Source: Celeribacter baekdonensis B30 (GTDB lineage Bacteria > Pseudomonadota > Alphaproteobacteria > Rhodobacterales > Rhodobacteraceae). Taken from it: DNA of 64,000 nt. Shown here in pieces: positions 29,179 through 37,305 of this stretch (position 1 is the stretch's first letter; the number at the start of each line of letters is the position of its first letter). A program made the position numbers and the translations under genes. The notes beneath the pieces were generated by a model. The model saw only the letters and a list, made by a program, of their open reading frames with translations. It was not told the DNA's origin and ran no database searches. The stretch lies in NCBI RefSeq assembly GCF_000299875.1, contig NZ_AMRK01000002.1, forward strand, positions 248,001 through 312,000, written 5' to 3'.

Positions 29179-29742
29179 ATGATACACACAGTGGACACAA
29201 GACAGGGGCTGCCAGAAGAGATGCAGCTTCTGCTTCGGGACTATCCGCGCGATGTCTGGCCGGATCACCCGAATTTCGCCAGCTCCATCCAAAATTGGAT
29301 GGGCGCTCACACCATGTTTCGCACGCTGTCCTCCTATGTTTTGGAGGACACCGAGGCCTTTATCGACACCGAGTTGGACGATCAAATCTATGCTCAAAAG
29401 CTCGCCAAATACGGCGATCTCCTGTTGCGCAATCTGCATGGGCATCACAGCTGGGAAGATCGGAAATTCTTTCCCGAATTGGGGACCGCAGAGGGGCGTC
29501 TGATGGCAGGGCTTGAGATGTTGGAGGCCGATCACGCGGCCCTCGACGCCACATTGGATCGGTTCCAACGCAGCGCCAACCGCGTGGTGCAACTGGCGCA
29601 TTTGTCGCCTGTCGATATGCGCGCTGAGGTCGGCGATGTTGAGAGCAGCGCCCGAGACATCAGCGCCCTTTTGACGCGACACTTAAGCGACGAAGAAGAC
29701 CTCGTGGTGCCGATCATCCTGCACCATAAATTGCGCGGATAA
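29179..29742 (+). CDS. Hemerythrin-like domain protein
   Basis: A 187-residue helical protein with a spaced His/Glu set typical of hemerythrin HHE domains: WMGAHTMFR, LHGHHSWEDRKFFPELG, EADHAALD, and TRHLSDEEDLVVPIILHH. These would hold a di-iron centre that binds O2 or NO, or serves in iron/oxidative-stress sensing. No signal peptide, so cytoplasmic. It starts 60 bases after the DMT gene and ends before a strong terminator; the trigger or partner is unknown. Confidence 0.85.
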   Translation: MIHTVDTRQGLPEEMQLLLRDYPRDVWPDHPNFASSIQNWMGAHTMFRTLSSYVLEDTEAFIDTELDDQIYAQKLAKYGDLLLRNLHGHHSWEDRKFFPELGTAEGRLMAGLEMLEADHAALDATLDRFQRSANRVVQLAHLSPVDMRAEVGDVESSARDISALLTRHLSDEEDLVVPIILHHKLRG

Positions 29743-29768
29743 GCCCAAGAAGACGCCCAAATGCGTCG

Positions 29769-29796
29769 AAAGAGCGCCTTGCGGGGCGCTCTTTTT
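29769..29796 (+). terminator. Intrinsic terminator after hemerythrin-like gene
   Basis: A 10-bp stem (AAAGAGCGCC at 29769-29778, complement at 29785-29794) with a 6-base loop is followed by a T tract. Confidence 0.9.
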
Positions 29797-29825
29797 CATG
29801 TGCAGATGGGCCAAAGGAGTTTCCC

Positions 29826-30239
29826 ATGACCAATACGCCACATGACGACCACATCCCTGCCGATCTGACCCCCAAAAATGAGGGCGAGATCCAAGCCGAG
29901 CGGGCGCGGATGTTTACTTTTGGGTTTTGGAAAAGCCTTTTGGCCGGGCATGAGGGCCTTGGCGACACGTTTTGGGCCGGCAATTATCTGGCAGGCTTGT
30001 TGTTTTTGCCCGTCATGGTTGTTTTTTTAGCGCTTGCCTCATTCGTTCCATTCTTGGCGCCGCTGTTGAGTGCGTCGTTTGTCGTGTTCGGCGTCTTCCT
30101 TTTGGGCGTCGCGCGCGCCGTAGCGGTTGCTCAACCCAAAGGAAATTCTGGGATCGGCCTGCGTATCGTTGGCGTGATCTGGACACTGATGAACGCGGGC
30201 ATGTGCCTCGTCTACTCCCCTTTTGTGGCGGGCCAGTAA
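29826..30239 (+). CDS. Hypothetical small membrane protein
   Basis: A 137-residue protein I do not recognise. The N-terminal 40 residues are polar and acidic (MTNTPHDDHIPADLTPKNEG), then two or three hydrophobic helices follow (about 57-85, 80-100 and 110-130). A FGFWKSLLAGHEGLGDTFW segment precedes the first helix. An AAAGGAG site (near 29815) supports the start. It stands alone between two terminators, so it has its own promoter in the roughly 30 bases after the previous terminator or is read through. Confidence 0.75.
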   Translation: MTNTPHDDHIPADLTPKNEGEIQAERARMFTFGFWKSLLAGHEGLGDTFWAGNYLAGLLFLPVMVVFLALASFVPFLAPLLSASFVVFGVFLLGVARAVAVAQPKGNSGIGLRIVGVIWTLMNAGMCLVYSPFVAGQ

Positions 30240-30270
30240 ACGAACAGCTTGCACAAATGCGATATATTAT

Positions 30271-30302
30271 AAAAAAGGCGGCCCATTAAGCCGCCTTTTT
30301 TT
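30271..30302. terminator. Bidirectional terminator
   Basis: AAAAAAGGCGG (30271-30281) pairs with the CCGCCTTTTTT stretch ending near 30302. It works in either direction, ending the small membrane protein gene (plus) and glmM (minus). Confidence 0.88.
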
Positions 30303-30323
30303 ATCTTTATCCAACATATCGGT

Positions 30324-31670
30324 TTACCGCGTTGCGGCTTCCACCGCCGCAACCACCTGATCTACAGCCCCGTTCAACACGGTCTCGCTGACGCTTTCCG
30401 CCATCACGCGGATCAACGGCTCGGTGCCGGATTTACGGATCAACAACCGGCCATTGCCCAAAAGCTTGGCCTCCGCATCCGCGATCGCCGCTTTCACGCC
30501 GCCATTCTCCAAAGGAAGCTGCCCTGAGGCATAGCGCACGTTTTTCAAAAGCTGCGGCACCGGGTCGAACACCTGTGACATCTCAGAGGCCTTTTTGCCG
30601 GTCTCAACCATAGCGGCCAGGAATTGCAGGCCCGCCAACAAACCGTCACCGGTCGTGGCATAATCGGTCATCACGATATGACCGGATTGCTCGCCGCCAA
30701 GGTTGAACCCGCCCTGACGCATCCGTTCGACCACATAGCGGTCGCCCACAGAGGTGCGCTCCAACCGTAGGCCTTCCGCCTCCAAGAATCGCTCCAACCC
30801 GAGGTTCGACATCACGGTCGCGACCAAAGCCCCTCCCGCCAAACGGCCCTGATCGGCCCATGATTTGGCCATCAACCCCATAAGCTGGTCGCCATCAGCC
30901 ACCTGCCCGGTCTCGTCCAAAATCATCACCCGGTCGGCATCGCCATCCAAGCAAATGCCAACATCCGCGCCATGTGCCACCACCGCTTCGGCGGCAGTTT
31001 GAACATAGGTCGAACCACAGTGATCGTTGATGTTGCGGCCATTGGGATGGGTGCCTACAGGGATCACTTCGGCACCCAATTCCCAAAGCACTTCAGGGGC
31101 GGTGCGATAGGCCGCGCCATTGGCGCAATCAATCACCACCTTGAGACCCGAAAGGGTCATCCCACGCGGCAGGGTGGATTTGACTCGTTCGTTATAGCGA
31201 AACCGACCATCGTCGATCCGTTTGGCGCGGCCGATATTGTCGGCCTGCGCCGGCTCAATATCGGTTTCCATCAGGCGTTCAATTTCAGTCTCGGCCTCGT
31301 CCGACAATTTGAACCCATCGGGGCCAAAAAATTTGATGCCATTGTCCTCAGCCGGGTTGTGCGAGGCGGAAATCATCACGCCGACATCAGCGCGCATCGA
31401 GGTGGTCAACATGCCCACGGCCGGGGTTGGCACCGGACCAAGCAGAAACACGTTCATGCCCGTCGAGGTAAACCCCGCCGTCATCGCGGTTTCAAACATG
31501 TAGCCCGACAGGCGCGTGTCCTTGCCAATCACCACGCGATGTTCGCGCGAACCATCGCGGCGGAAATAACGCCCCGCGGCGGCGCCAAGTTTCAGCGCCA
31601 TCTCCGCCGTCATCGGTGCGGAGTTGGCCCGCCCACGCACACCATCCGTGCCAAAAAGTTTACGCGTCAT
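30324..31670 (-). CDS. glmM: Phosphoglucosamine mutase
   Basis: GlmM converts glucosamine-6-phosphate to glucosamine-1-phosphate, the step between GlmS and GlmU encoded at the left of this window. The 448 residues begin [16 protein letters not shown]. The phospho-Ser is in [14 protein letters not shown], the Mg site is LDGDADR, and the phosphate-binding loop is [14 protein letters not shown] 31670 was chosen over one six codons upstream because GGAGGT directly precedes it. The gene overlaps the folP 3' end by 11 bases, the usual alphaproteobacterial folP-glmM arrangement. Confidence 0.97.
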   Translation of the reverse strand: MTRKLFGTDGVRGRANSAPMTAEMALKLGAAAGRYFRRDGSREHRVVIGKDTRLSGYMFETAMTAGFTSTGMNVFLLGPVPTPAVGMLTTSMRADVGVMISASHNPAEDNGIKFFGPDGFKLSDEAETEIERLMETDIEPAQADNIGRAKRIDDGRFRYNERVKSTLPRGMTLSGLKVVIDCANGAAYRTAPEVLWELGAEVIPVGTHPNGRNINDHCGSTYVQTAAEAVVAHGADVGICLDGDADRVMILDETGQVADGDQLMGLMAKSWADQGRLAGGALVATVMSNLGLERFLEAEGLRLERTSVGDRYVVERMRQGGFNLGGEQSGHIVMTDYATTGDGLLAGLQFLAAMVETGKKASEMSQVFDPVPQLLKNVRYASGQLPLENGGVKAAIADAEAKLLGNGRLLIRKSGTEPLIRVMAESVSETVLNGAVDQVVAAVEAATR

Positions 31671-32685
31671 GCTGACCTCCCTCGCCACTCACTGCCTGCC
31701 ACAGGGCAAGCGCTTGTTTTGTCTCTTTGATATCGTGGACCCGCAGAATCTGAACTCCCTGCGCCACCGCGGCCAAGGCCACTGCGATGGAGCCCGGCGC
31801 GCGATCTCGCGGCGCTGGCGCCTGACCGATCCGGCCAATAAAGCCTTTGCGCGACACGCCCAAAAGCACACCGCATCCAAGCGCATGAAACAGCGAAATG
31901 CGCTGCAAAAGTGCAAGATTATGATCCTGAGATTTGCCAAATCCGATGCCCGGATCAACGAGAATGCGGGTGCGGTCAATGCCCGCCGCCTCTGCCACGG
32001 CAATCCGCGCCGCAAGGAAGTCATAGACATCCAACAGCACATTTTCATACTCGGGATGCTCTTGCATCACCTCCGGGTCCCCTTGGGCATGCATCAGGCA
32101 CACAGGCGCGCCCGCTTGCGCCGTGACACTAGCCAAATCGGGATCATGGCAAAACGCATAGACATCATTGACCAAATCCGCTCCGGCGGCCAAGGCCGCA
32201 GCCGCCACAGGCGCTTTGCGCGTGTCGATGGAAATTGGCACCGATGAGCCCGCCCGAATGGCGGCAATCACCGGCGCGGTGCGGGTGATTTCGACCTCAG
32301 GGGCAATATAAGCCGCGCCCGGACGGGTGCTTTCGCCACCAATATCAAGGATATCCGCGCCCTCAGAGACCATCATCTGCGCCCGTGCCAGAGCGGCTTC
32401 GGGGGCGTCAAACAACCCGCCATCGGAGAAACTATCGGGTGTGACATTGAGAATGCCCATCAGGTTTGGCCGCGCAAGATCCAGCCCAGCCAAAGGCGCA
32501 CGGGGAACGGTCAGGCGGGTTTTGACCTCCTCGGGCAGATCGGCGGCGGGAATGATCTGCGGCGGGGCTGTGCGCGACAACACCTCGACCTGCGAAAACC
32601 AGACCCAGCCCCCCGCAAGCGTCAAAGCGCCTGAGGGACGCGCAGGATCAATGGAGAGGATGGGACGATAATAGAGAGAGGACAT
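31660..32685 (-). CDS. folP: Dihydropteroate synthase
   Basis: FolP joins pterin pyrophosphate and p-aminobenzoate in folate synthesis and is the target of sulfonamides. The 341 residues include [15 protein letters not shown] (about 76-90) and [14 protein letters not shown], with [14 protein letters not shown] later. About 75 residues precede the barrel, an N-terminal extension compared with the E. coli enzyme (about 282). The start is ATG 32685; a GTG at 32697 overlapping the folB stop (GTGA) is an alternative. It overlaps glmM by 11 bases. Confidence 0.95.
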   Translation of the reverse strand: MSSLYYRPILSIDPARPSGALTLAGGWVWFSQVEVLSRTAPPQIIPAADLPEEVKTRLTVPRAPLAGLDLARPNLMGILNVTPDSFSDGGLFDAPEAALARAQMMVSEGADILDIGGESTRPGAAYIAPEVEITRTAPVIAAIRAGSSVPISIDTRKAPVAAAALAAGADLVNDVYAFCHDPDLASVTAQAGAPVCLMHAQGDPEVMQEHPEYENVLLDVYDFLAARIAVAEAAGIDRTRILVDPGIGFGKSQDHNLALLQRISLFHALGCGVLLGVSRKGFIGRIGQAPAPRDRAPGSIAVALAAVAQGVQILRVHDIKETKQALALWQAVSGEGGQHDA

Positions 32686-32693
32686 CGCGAGGC

Positions 32694-33620
32694 TCACTTG
32701 GAAGCCGCAGGAAGCTGACAGGGACCAGCCAGATCAAGCGCATGCGCGCCGTCAATCGGGGTGTCCCCCAGCGTCAAAAGCGCGACTGCAGACATTTCTT
32801 GCGCCAACCACACGACCAGATCACCGACCTCGCCCTTTGGCCCGTGCACCGCATCGAGTACCATTTTTGACGGGGCCCAAACCGAGATATGGCCTTGGCG
32901 CGCCGCCCAATCAAGTTCGGTGCGCGAGGCACGCACCACACAACGCGGGTCACGGCCCGCAAGCGTCCACGCATTTTGTTCTATCGCCAAAAGGTCAATC
33001 CGCCGCTGCGCAGGCTTTGCCTCCGACTGCGGACGTTCGCTCAACGGCAGGCCAACCGTGACAATCACCGGACGCGGGTCGGCATCCATCGCGTCGATCC
33101 AAGCCGTAAGATTTGGATGGGACAACGCCTCAGGCGAAAGATGCACAATCACCGGATGCGGCACGGGTGTCACACTCTGCGCGCTTATGGGGTGATCCGT
33201 GGCGGGGTCAGAACTGCGCACAATTTCAACGCCCAAAGCGCCCGGCCCCCGGTCCAGTTTTTCGATGCGGACAAAGACCCGAAACGCGCGCGGCTCGGAC
33301 AGGATGCGCAGGGCAATGCGTTCGGCCAGAGTTTCCAACAGGTTGAGACGCTCTGCGGCTAATTCGATCTGAATGGCCTCGGTCAGTCGATCATAGGACA
33401 GGATGCGGTCGACATCGTCGTCAATGGGGCCACTGACCGGCGTCAATTCAACCACCACGTTGAACACCACCCGTTGCCGCACGCCGCGCTCGGCCTGAAA
33501 GGCACCGATTTCGACCTCGACCACATGATCGCGCAGGGAAATTCGGTCATGTGGAGCCTCTGCGGCGGTGGCGCTGGCGCGCACTTCGGGATGCTCAAAG
33601 GCCTGTCGGATCTCGGACAC
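32694..33620 (-). CDS. folB: Dihydroneopterin aldolase with long C-terminal extension
   Basis: A 308-residue protein whose first half (about 25-140) is a dihydroneopterin aldolase, the enzyme splitting dihydroneopterin for folate synthesis. Candidate catalytic Glu (FQAERGVRQ), Tyr (RILSYDRL) and Lys (RIEKLDRGPGAL) are present. Canonical FolB is about 120 residues; here about 150 further residues (155-308) with no obvious homology follow, beginning near PHPVIVHLSPEALS. It is not an HPPK (FolK) domain by eye. It abuts folP and glmM in one operon. Confidence 0.85.
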   Translation of the reverse strand: MSEIRQAFEHPEVRASATAAEAPHDRISLRDHVVEVEIGAFQAERGVRQRVVFNVVVELTPVSGPIDDDVDRILSYDRLTEAIQIELAAERLNLLETLAERIALRILSEPRAFRVFVRIEKLDRGPGALGVEIVRSSDPATDHPISAQSVTPVPHPVIVHLSPEALSHPNLTAWIDAMDADPRPVIVTVGLPLSERPQSEAKPAQRRIDLLAIEQNAWTLAGRDPRCVVRASRTELDWAARQGHISVWAPSKMVLDAVHGPKGEVGDLVVWLAQEMSAVALLTLGDTPIDGAHALDLAGPCQLPAASK

Positions 33621-33721
33621 GTTTGGGTCTTTCGTGGTTATTTTCGCCTTGCTACAATTATTTTCCCGGCGCGTCCAAGGCCAATGTCCCTTTCGCCCCT
33701 CACCTCGCTGCGAACGGCAAA

Positions 33722-33745
33722 ACCCCGCCGTTTTACCGGCGGGGT
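33722..33745 (-). terminator. Likely terminator of the SleB-type gene
   Basis: ACCCCGCCG (33722-33730) pairs with CGGCGGGGT (33737-33745) around a 6-base loop. On the minus strand it is followed by TTTTGCC, a short U tract, 27 bases after the hydrolase stop. Confidence 0.7.
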
Positions 33746-33771
33746 CTGAAACAAATCCGTGATCTGCGCTG

Positions 33772-34461
33772 TTAGACTTTGGGTTTGCGATAGAAATAGT
33801 GAACCCCGATCTGCGCCGTGCGGGCGAATTTGCGCGCCCAGCTCGGCGTCACCGCACGGGTATGATAAAATGTGGCCCCTTCGGTGAGCGGGCGCGGCGC
33901 ACCATCCAACATCAGGCGGGCGACCTTGCTGACCCGATCCCATGCCGCCGGCTCTGAAATCACTTCGGCGCGGCCATCGCAGGTATAGGTGAATTGGCAC
34001 TGGTATTTTTTGCCGGTACCCTGATGGATGACGCCACAAACGGTGTTCGGGAAGGCCGGAGAAGACACGCGGTTGAGGATCACTTCGGCCACGGCAAACT
34101 GACCTTTGACGCTTTCGCCGCGGGCCTCGAAATACAGCGCCTCAGACAGACACTGCCATTGCTCGCCACCCGTCGCTTTGGGCTGTTGCAACAAGAACGC
34201 GTCGGAATACTCGACGCTCACGGGGGGCGTCGGCTTTGGCTTCGGCTTGAAGCTGGCCAGCAACCGTTCGATCGCATCCGCATCGACATTTTTCAAACCG
34301 TTGCGCTCTTGGTCCAAAAGCGCCGTCAGCGGCAGGCCAAGCGCGAGGCTTGGGTCGTTTGACGAGCTGAGTTTGACGTCAGCCTGGCCTGCACCGGGAA
34401 GGGCGCAAAGGCCAAGTGTAGCCACAAGCGCAAGCGCCGTCAGCTTGTTTAAGGATCTCAT
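33772..34461 (-). CDS. Cell wall hydrolase, SleB/CwlJ family
   Basis: A 229-residue exported protein with a signal peptide (about 1-27, ending GAGQA) and a SleB-type (Hydrolase_2) domain at about 105-225. Motifs are CLSEALYFEARGE, containing the likely catalytic Glu, VAEVILNRV, and the C-terminal FYHTRAVTPSWARKF. In non-sporulating alphaproteobacteria these enzymes probably cut peptidoglycan during growth or division. A Pro/Lys-rich linker (KPKPKPTPP) joins the N-terminal part to the domain. It has its own upstream region (34462-34662). Confidence 0.9.
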   Translation of the reverse strand: MRSLNKLTALALVATLGLCALPGAGQADVKLSSSNDPSLALGLPLTALLDQERNGLKNVDADAIERLLASFKPKPKPTPPVSVEYSDAFLLQQPKATGGEQWQCLSEALYFEARGESVKGQFAVAEVILNRVSSPAFPNTVCGVIHQGTGKKYQCQFTYTCDGRAEVISEPAAWDRVSKVARLMLDGAPRPLTEGATFYHTRAVTPSWARKFARTAQIGVHYFYRKPKV

Positions 34462-34662
34462 TTATCCCTCCATTGCGCCCAACCTTTAGGCCTCACGGGG
34501 TGTCATTCGAACGGCGGGATAGGGTAATTTTCCTCAAAGGTCCAGTCTAGGGCGTTCCAGCGGGTTTCTGGACAGTCAAGACACAGTTGTAAAAACCCAT
34601 AAAATTCTCAAAAAACGGCCAATAAGAGCCTTTATTTTCAGCAACTTGAAAGCCGACTGTGA

Positions 34663-37206
34663 TCACTTTGCCTCTTCGGCGACAAGTTGCGCAGCGGCAA
34701 GGCGGGCAACCGGCACGCGGAACGGTGAACAGGACACATAATCCAACCCAATGGCCCGACAGAAGGCGATAGATTCGGGGTTACCGCCATGTTCGCCACA
34801 CACCGCCACGGTGAGGTCCGGACGGCTACCCCGCCCGCGCTCCGTACCAATCCGCAACAACTCCCCCACCCCTTCGATATCGAGCGTATGGAACGGATCT
34901 TCGGGGAACACGCCCTGTTGCACATAGGCGTTCATAAACCGACCCGCATCATCGCGCGACAGGCCATAGGCCATCTGTGTCAAATCATTGGTGCCAAAGG
35001 ACAGGAAATCGGCGTGTTGGGCGATGTCATGGGCACGCAACGCGGCGCGCGGCGTTTCAACCATCACCCCAAGCCGATAGGTAAAGGCGGCACCAGTTTC
35101 GTTTTTCACGGCCGCCGCCACCCCGTCGATCTGGGTTTTGACAATCTCCACCTCGCGGCGCGCCGATACCAGCGGGATCATGATCTCGGGCACCACAGGC
35201 GCGCCATGTTTGGACGCCTCCACCGTGGCCTCAAAAATCGCCCGCGCCTGCATTTCGTAAATCTCGGGGAAGGTGATGCCCAAACGCACGCCACGCATCC
35301 CCAACATCGGATTGAACTCGGACAGCCATTCGATCCGGCGCGTCACATCGGAGAGCGGCAAATCGAGCGCTTCGGCCAGTTCCTTGGCCCCTTCGCGATC
35401 GGAGGGCAGAAATTCATGCAGCGGCGGATCAAACAGCCGAATGCACACGGGCAAGCCTTCCATGATCCGAAACAGCTCAATGAAATCAGACCGTTGCATC
35501 GGCAACAGCCGGGCGATGGCTTCGGAGCGATCTTCGTGCGCGGAGGCGAAAATCATTTCGCGCATCACCGTCAAACGGTCCGCCTCAAAGAACATATGCT
35601 CAGTCCGGCACAGCCCGATACCTTCGGCCTTAAAGTCGCGCGCCATGGCGGCGTCTGCTGGCGTGTCGGCGTTGGCGCGCACGCCCAAATCGCGGATCGC
35701 GTCGGCCCATTCCATCAATTGCAAATACCAATGGTCCTTCACCGGCGGCAACATTTGCGCCTCCCCGACCAAGGCCTCGCCTGCCGAACCATCGAGGGTC
35801 AAAATGTCCCCCTCGGCCAGTTTGCGCCCGTCTTCCAAGGTCAGCGTGCGTTCGCGCGTGTTGATGCGGATCGACGCGCCGACCACACAGGGCACGCCCA
35901 TGCCACGCGCGATCACCGCCGCGTGCGAGGTCACGCCGCCGCGTTCGGTCAAAATGCCGACCGAGGAATGCATGCCGCGGATGTCTTCGGGCGTGGTTTC
36001 GCGCCGCACAAGGATGCAGGGCTCACCGCGCGCCTCATAGGTTTGCGCCACCGTGGAGTTGAACACGATCCGACCAACCGCGCCACCCGGCGAGGCGGCG
36101 ATGCCTTTGGCGATCACATCTCGCGGGGCGTTTGGATCGACTTGGGGGTGGAGCAATTCGGTCAACGAGCGTGGCGGCACCCGCAAAATCGCATCTTCGT
36201 GCGAAATAATCCCGTCTTCGGCCAATTGCACGGCGATGCGCAGCGCAGCCCGCGAACTGCGAGGCACCCGCACCGCGTCCAGCACGCTCAATTTCCCACC
36301 CGAAATGGTGAATTCCACCTGCATCTCTTCGCGCAGCCGTTGACGGCAGAGTTTGCTCATCTCAACCAATTCGGCAAAGAGTTTCGGCTGTTCTTCCTCA
36401 AGCGACGGGCCACGCACGTCCTGCGTCAGGTACATCGCGTTGCTCTGTGCCGAGAGCGCCTCGCGCCCCTGTGCCTGACGTTTGTAGCGGCCTTTGATCA
36501 ACGGCGCGCCGGTCGTGGCATCGACAAGCTGCATCACCCCCGCCCCGGATTCGCCCGGCCCAATGCCCAAGGACATCGCCTGAACGATCAAGCCAAGTCC
36601 GGCATCCGCAGGCGCGCCTTTGGCCTGACGCAACAGCCGTGCGGTCGTGCCCTCCCACGCGCGCGCCATCGAACGCAACACCTGCCCCAATTGAAACGCC
36701 GGATCTTGCGGGAACGGATCGCCGGTCTCGTCTTCATGGGCGCTCAGAGCCGATTTCAAAGCGTCGGACACCGACATAGACGCGTCAAATTCGAACACTT
36801 CCGGGTCCAAACGCTCGACATGCACGGCATAAGATTGCACGAATCGAAGATAAAGCGCGTCCGCCGCCTCTGGACCGTGGGTTTTGGTCAGCTCGGCGTG
36901 GCGGGCATCATTCATCCCGATGTTGAGAATGGCGCCGGGGCCGCCCCAATCGGGGTCCTCGGACGAGGGCCGCACAGAGAGCAGTGGCGCATCGCCAAAC
37001 ACCCGCAACAGCGCATGTTTGTCGAACGTCTGCCCTTCGGCCAGCCGGTGCACCGCATCAAAGCTCAGTGCGATGGTTTCAGGCACGGGGAGATCAAGCC
37101 GGATCAAACGCTGAAGGCATTTCGCCCGCCCGCCATGGGTGTTCACGGCAATCGGTGCGACGCGGCGGATGCGGGTAAACCCGAGGTTTTCATTGTCTTG
37201 CTGCAC
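34663..37206 (-). CDS. ppdK: Pyruvate, phosphate dikinase-type enzyme (divergent)
   Basis: An 847-residue PEP-utilising enzyme. The N-terminal nucleotide-binding part (about 1-340) is diverged: where PPDK usually has RSGA-SMPGMMDT it reads RPSSEDPDWGGPGAILNIG. The swivelling phospho-His domain (GGVTSHAAVIARGMGVPCVV) is intact, as are the PEP-domain CRTEHMFF and the C-terminal CGEHGGNP Cys region. The expected role is interconversion of pyruvate and PEP. It is somewhat shorter than standard PPDK (about 875-890). It lies 99 bases after glyS on the same strand. Confidence 0.85.
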   Translation of the reverse strand: MQQDNENLGFTRIRRVAPIAVNTHGGRAKCLQRLIRLDLPVPETIALSFDAVHRLAEGQTFDKHALLRVFGDAPLLSVRPSSEDPDWGGPGAILNIGMNDARHAELTKTHGPEAADALYLRFVQSYAVHVERLDPEVFEFDASMSVSDALKSALSAHEDETGDPFPQDPAFQLGQVLRSMARAWEGTTARLLRQAKGAPADAGLGLIVQAMSLGIGPGESGAGVMQLVDATTGAPLIKGRYKRQAQGREALSAQSNAMYLTQDVRGPSLEEEQPKLFAELVEMSKLCRQRLREEMQVEFTISGGKLSVLDAVRVPRSSRAALRIAVQLAEDGIISHEDAILRVPPRSLTELLHPQVDPNAPRDVIAKGIAASPGGAVGRIVFNSTVAQTYEARGEPCILVRRETTPEDIRGMHSSVGILTERGGVTSHAAVIARGMGVPCVVGASIRINTRERTLTLEDGRKLAEGDILTLDGSAGEALVGEAQMLPPVKDHWYLQLMEWADAIRDLGVRANADTPADAAMARDFKAEGIGLCRTEHMFFEADRLTVMREMIFASAHEDRSEAIARLLPMQRSDFIELFRIMEGLPVCIRLFDPPLHEFLPSDREGAKELAEALDLPLSDVTRRIEWLSEFNPMLGMRGVRLGITFPEIYEMQARAIFEATVEASKHGAPVVPEIMIPLVSARREVEIVKTQIDGVAAAVKNETGAAFTYRLGVMVETPRAALRAHDIAQHADFLSFGTNDLTQMAYGLSRDDAGRFMNAYVQQGVFPEDPFHTLDIEGVGELLRIGTERGRGSRPDLTVAVCGEHGGNPESIAFCRAIGLDYVSCSPFRVPVARLAAAQLVAEEAK

Positions 37207-37305
37207 TGCGGCACTCCCTTTGTGGCGCAGGGTACGCTTGGGGAGGGCGTGAGCGCAACTGAAAGGTTTGCGCTCACATCAAATGTTGCAGCCCCAAAGC
37301 CGGGT

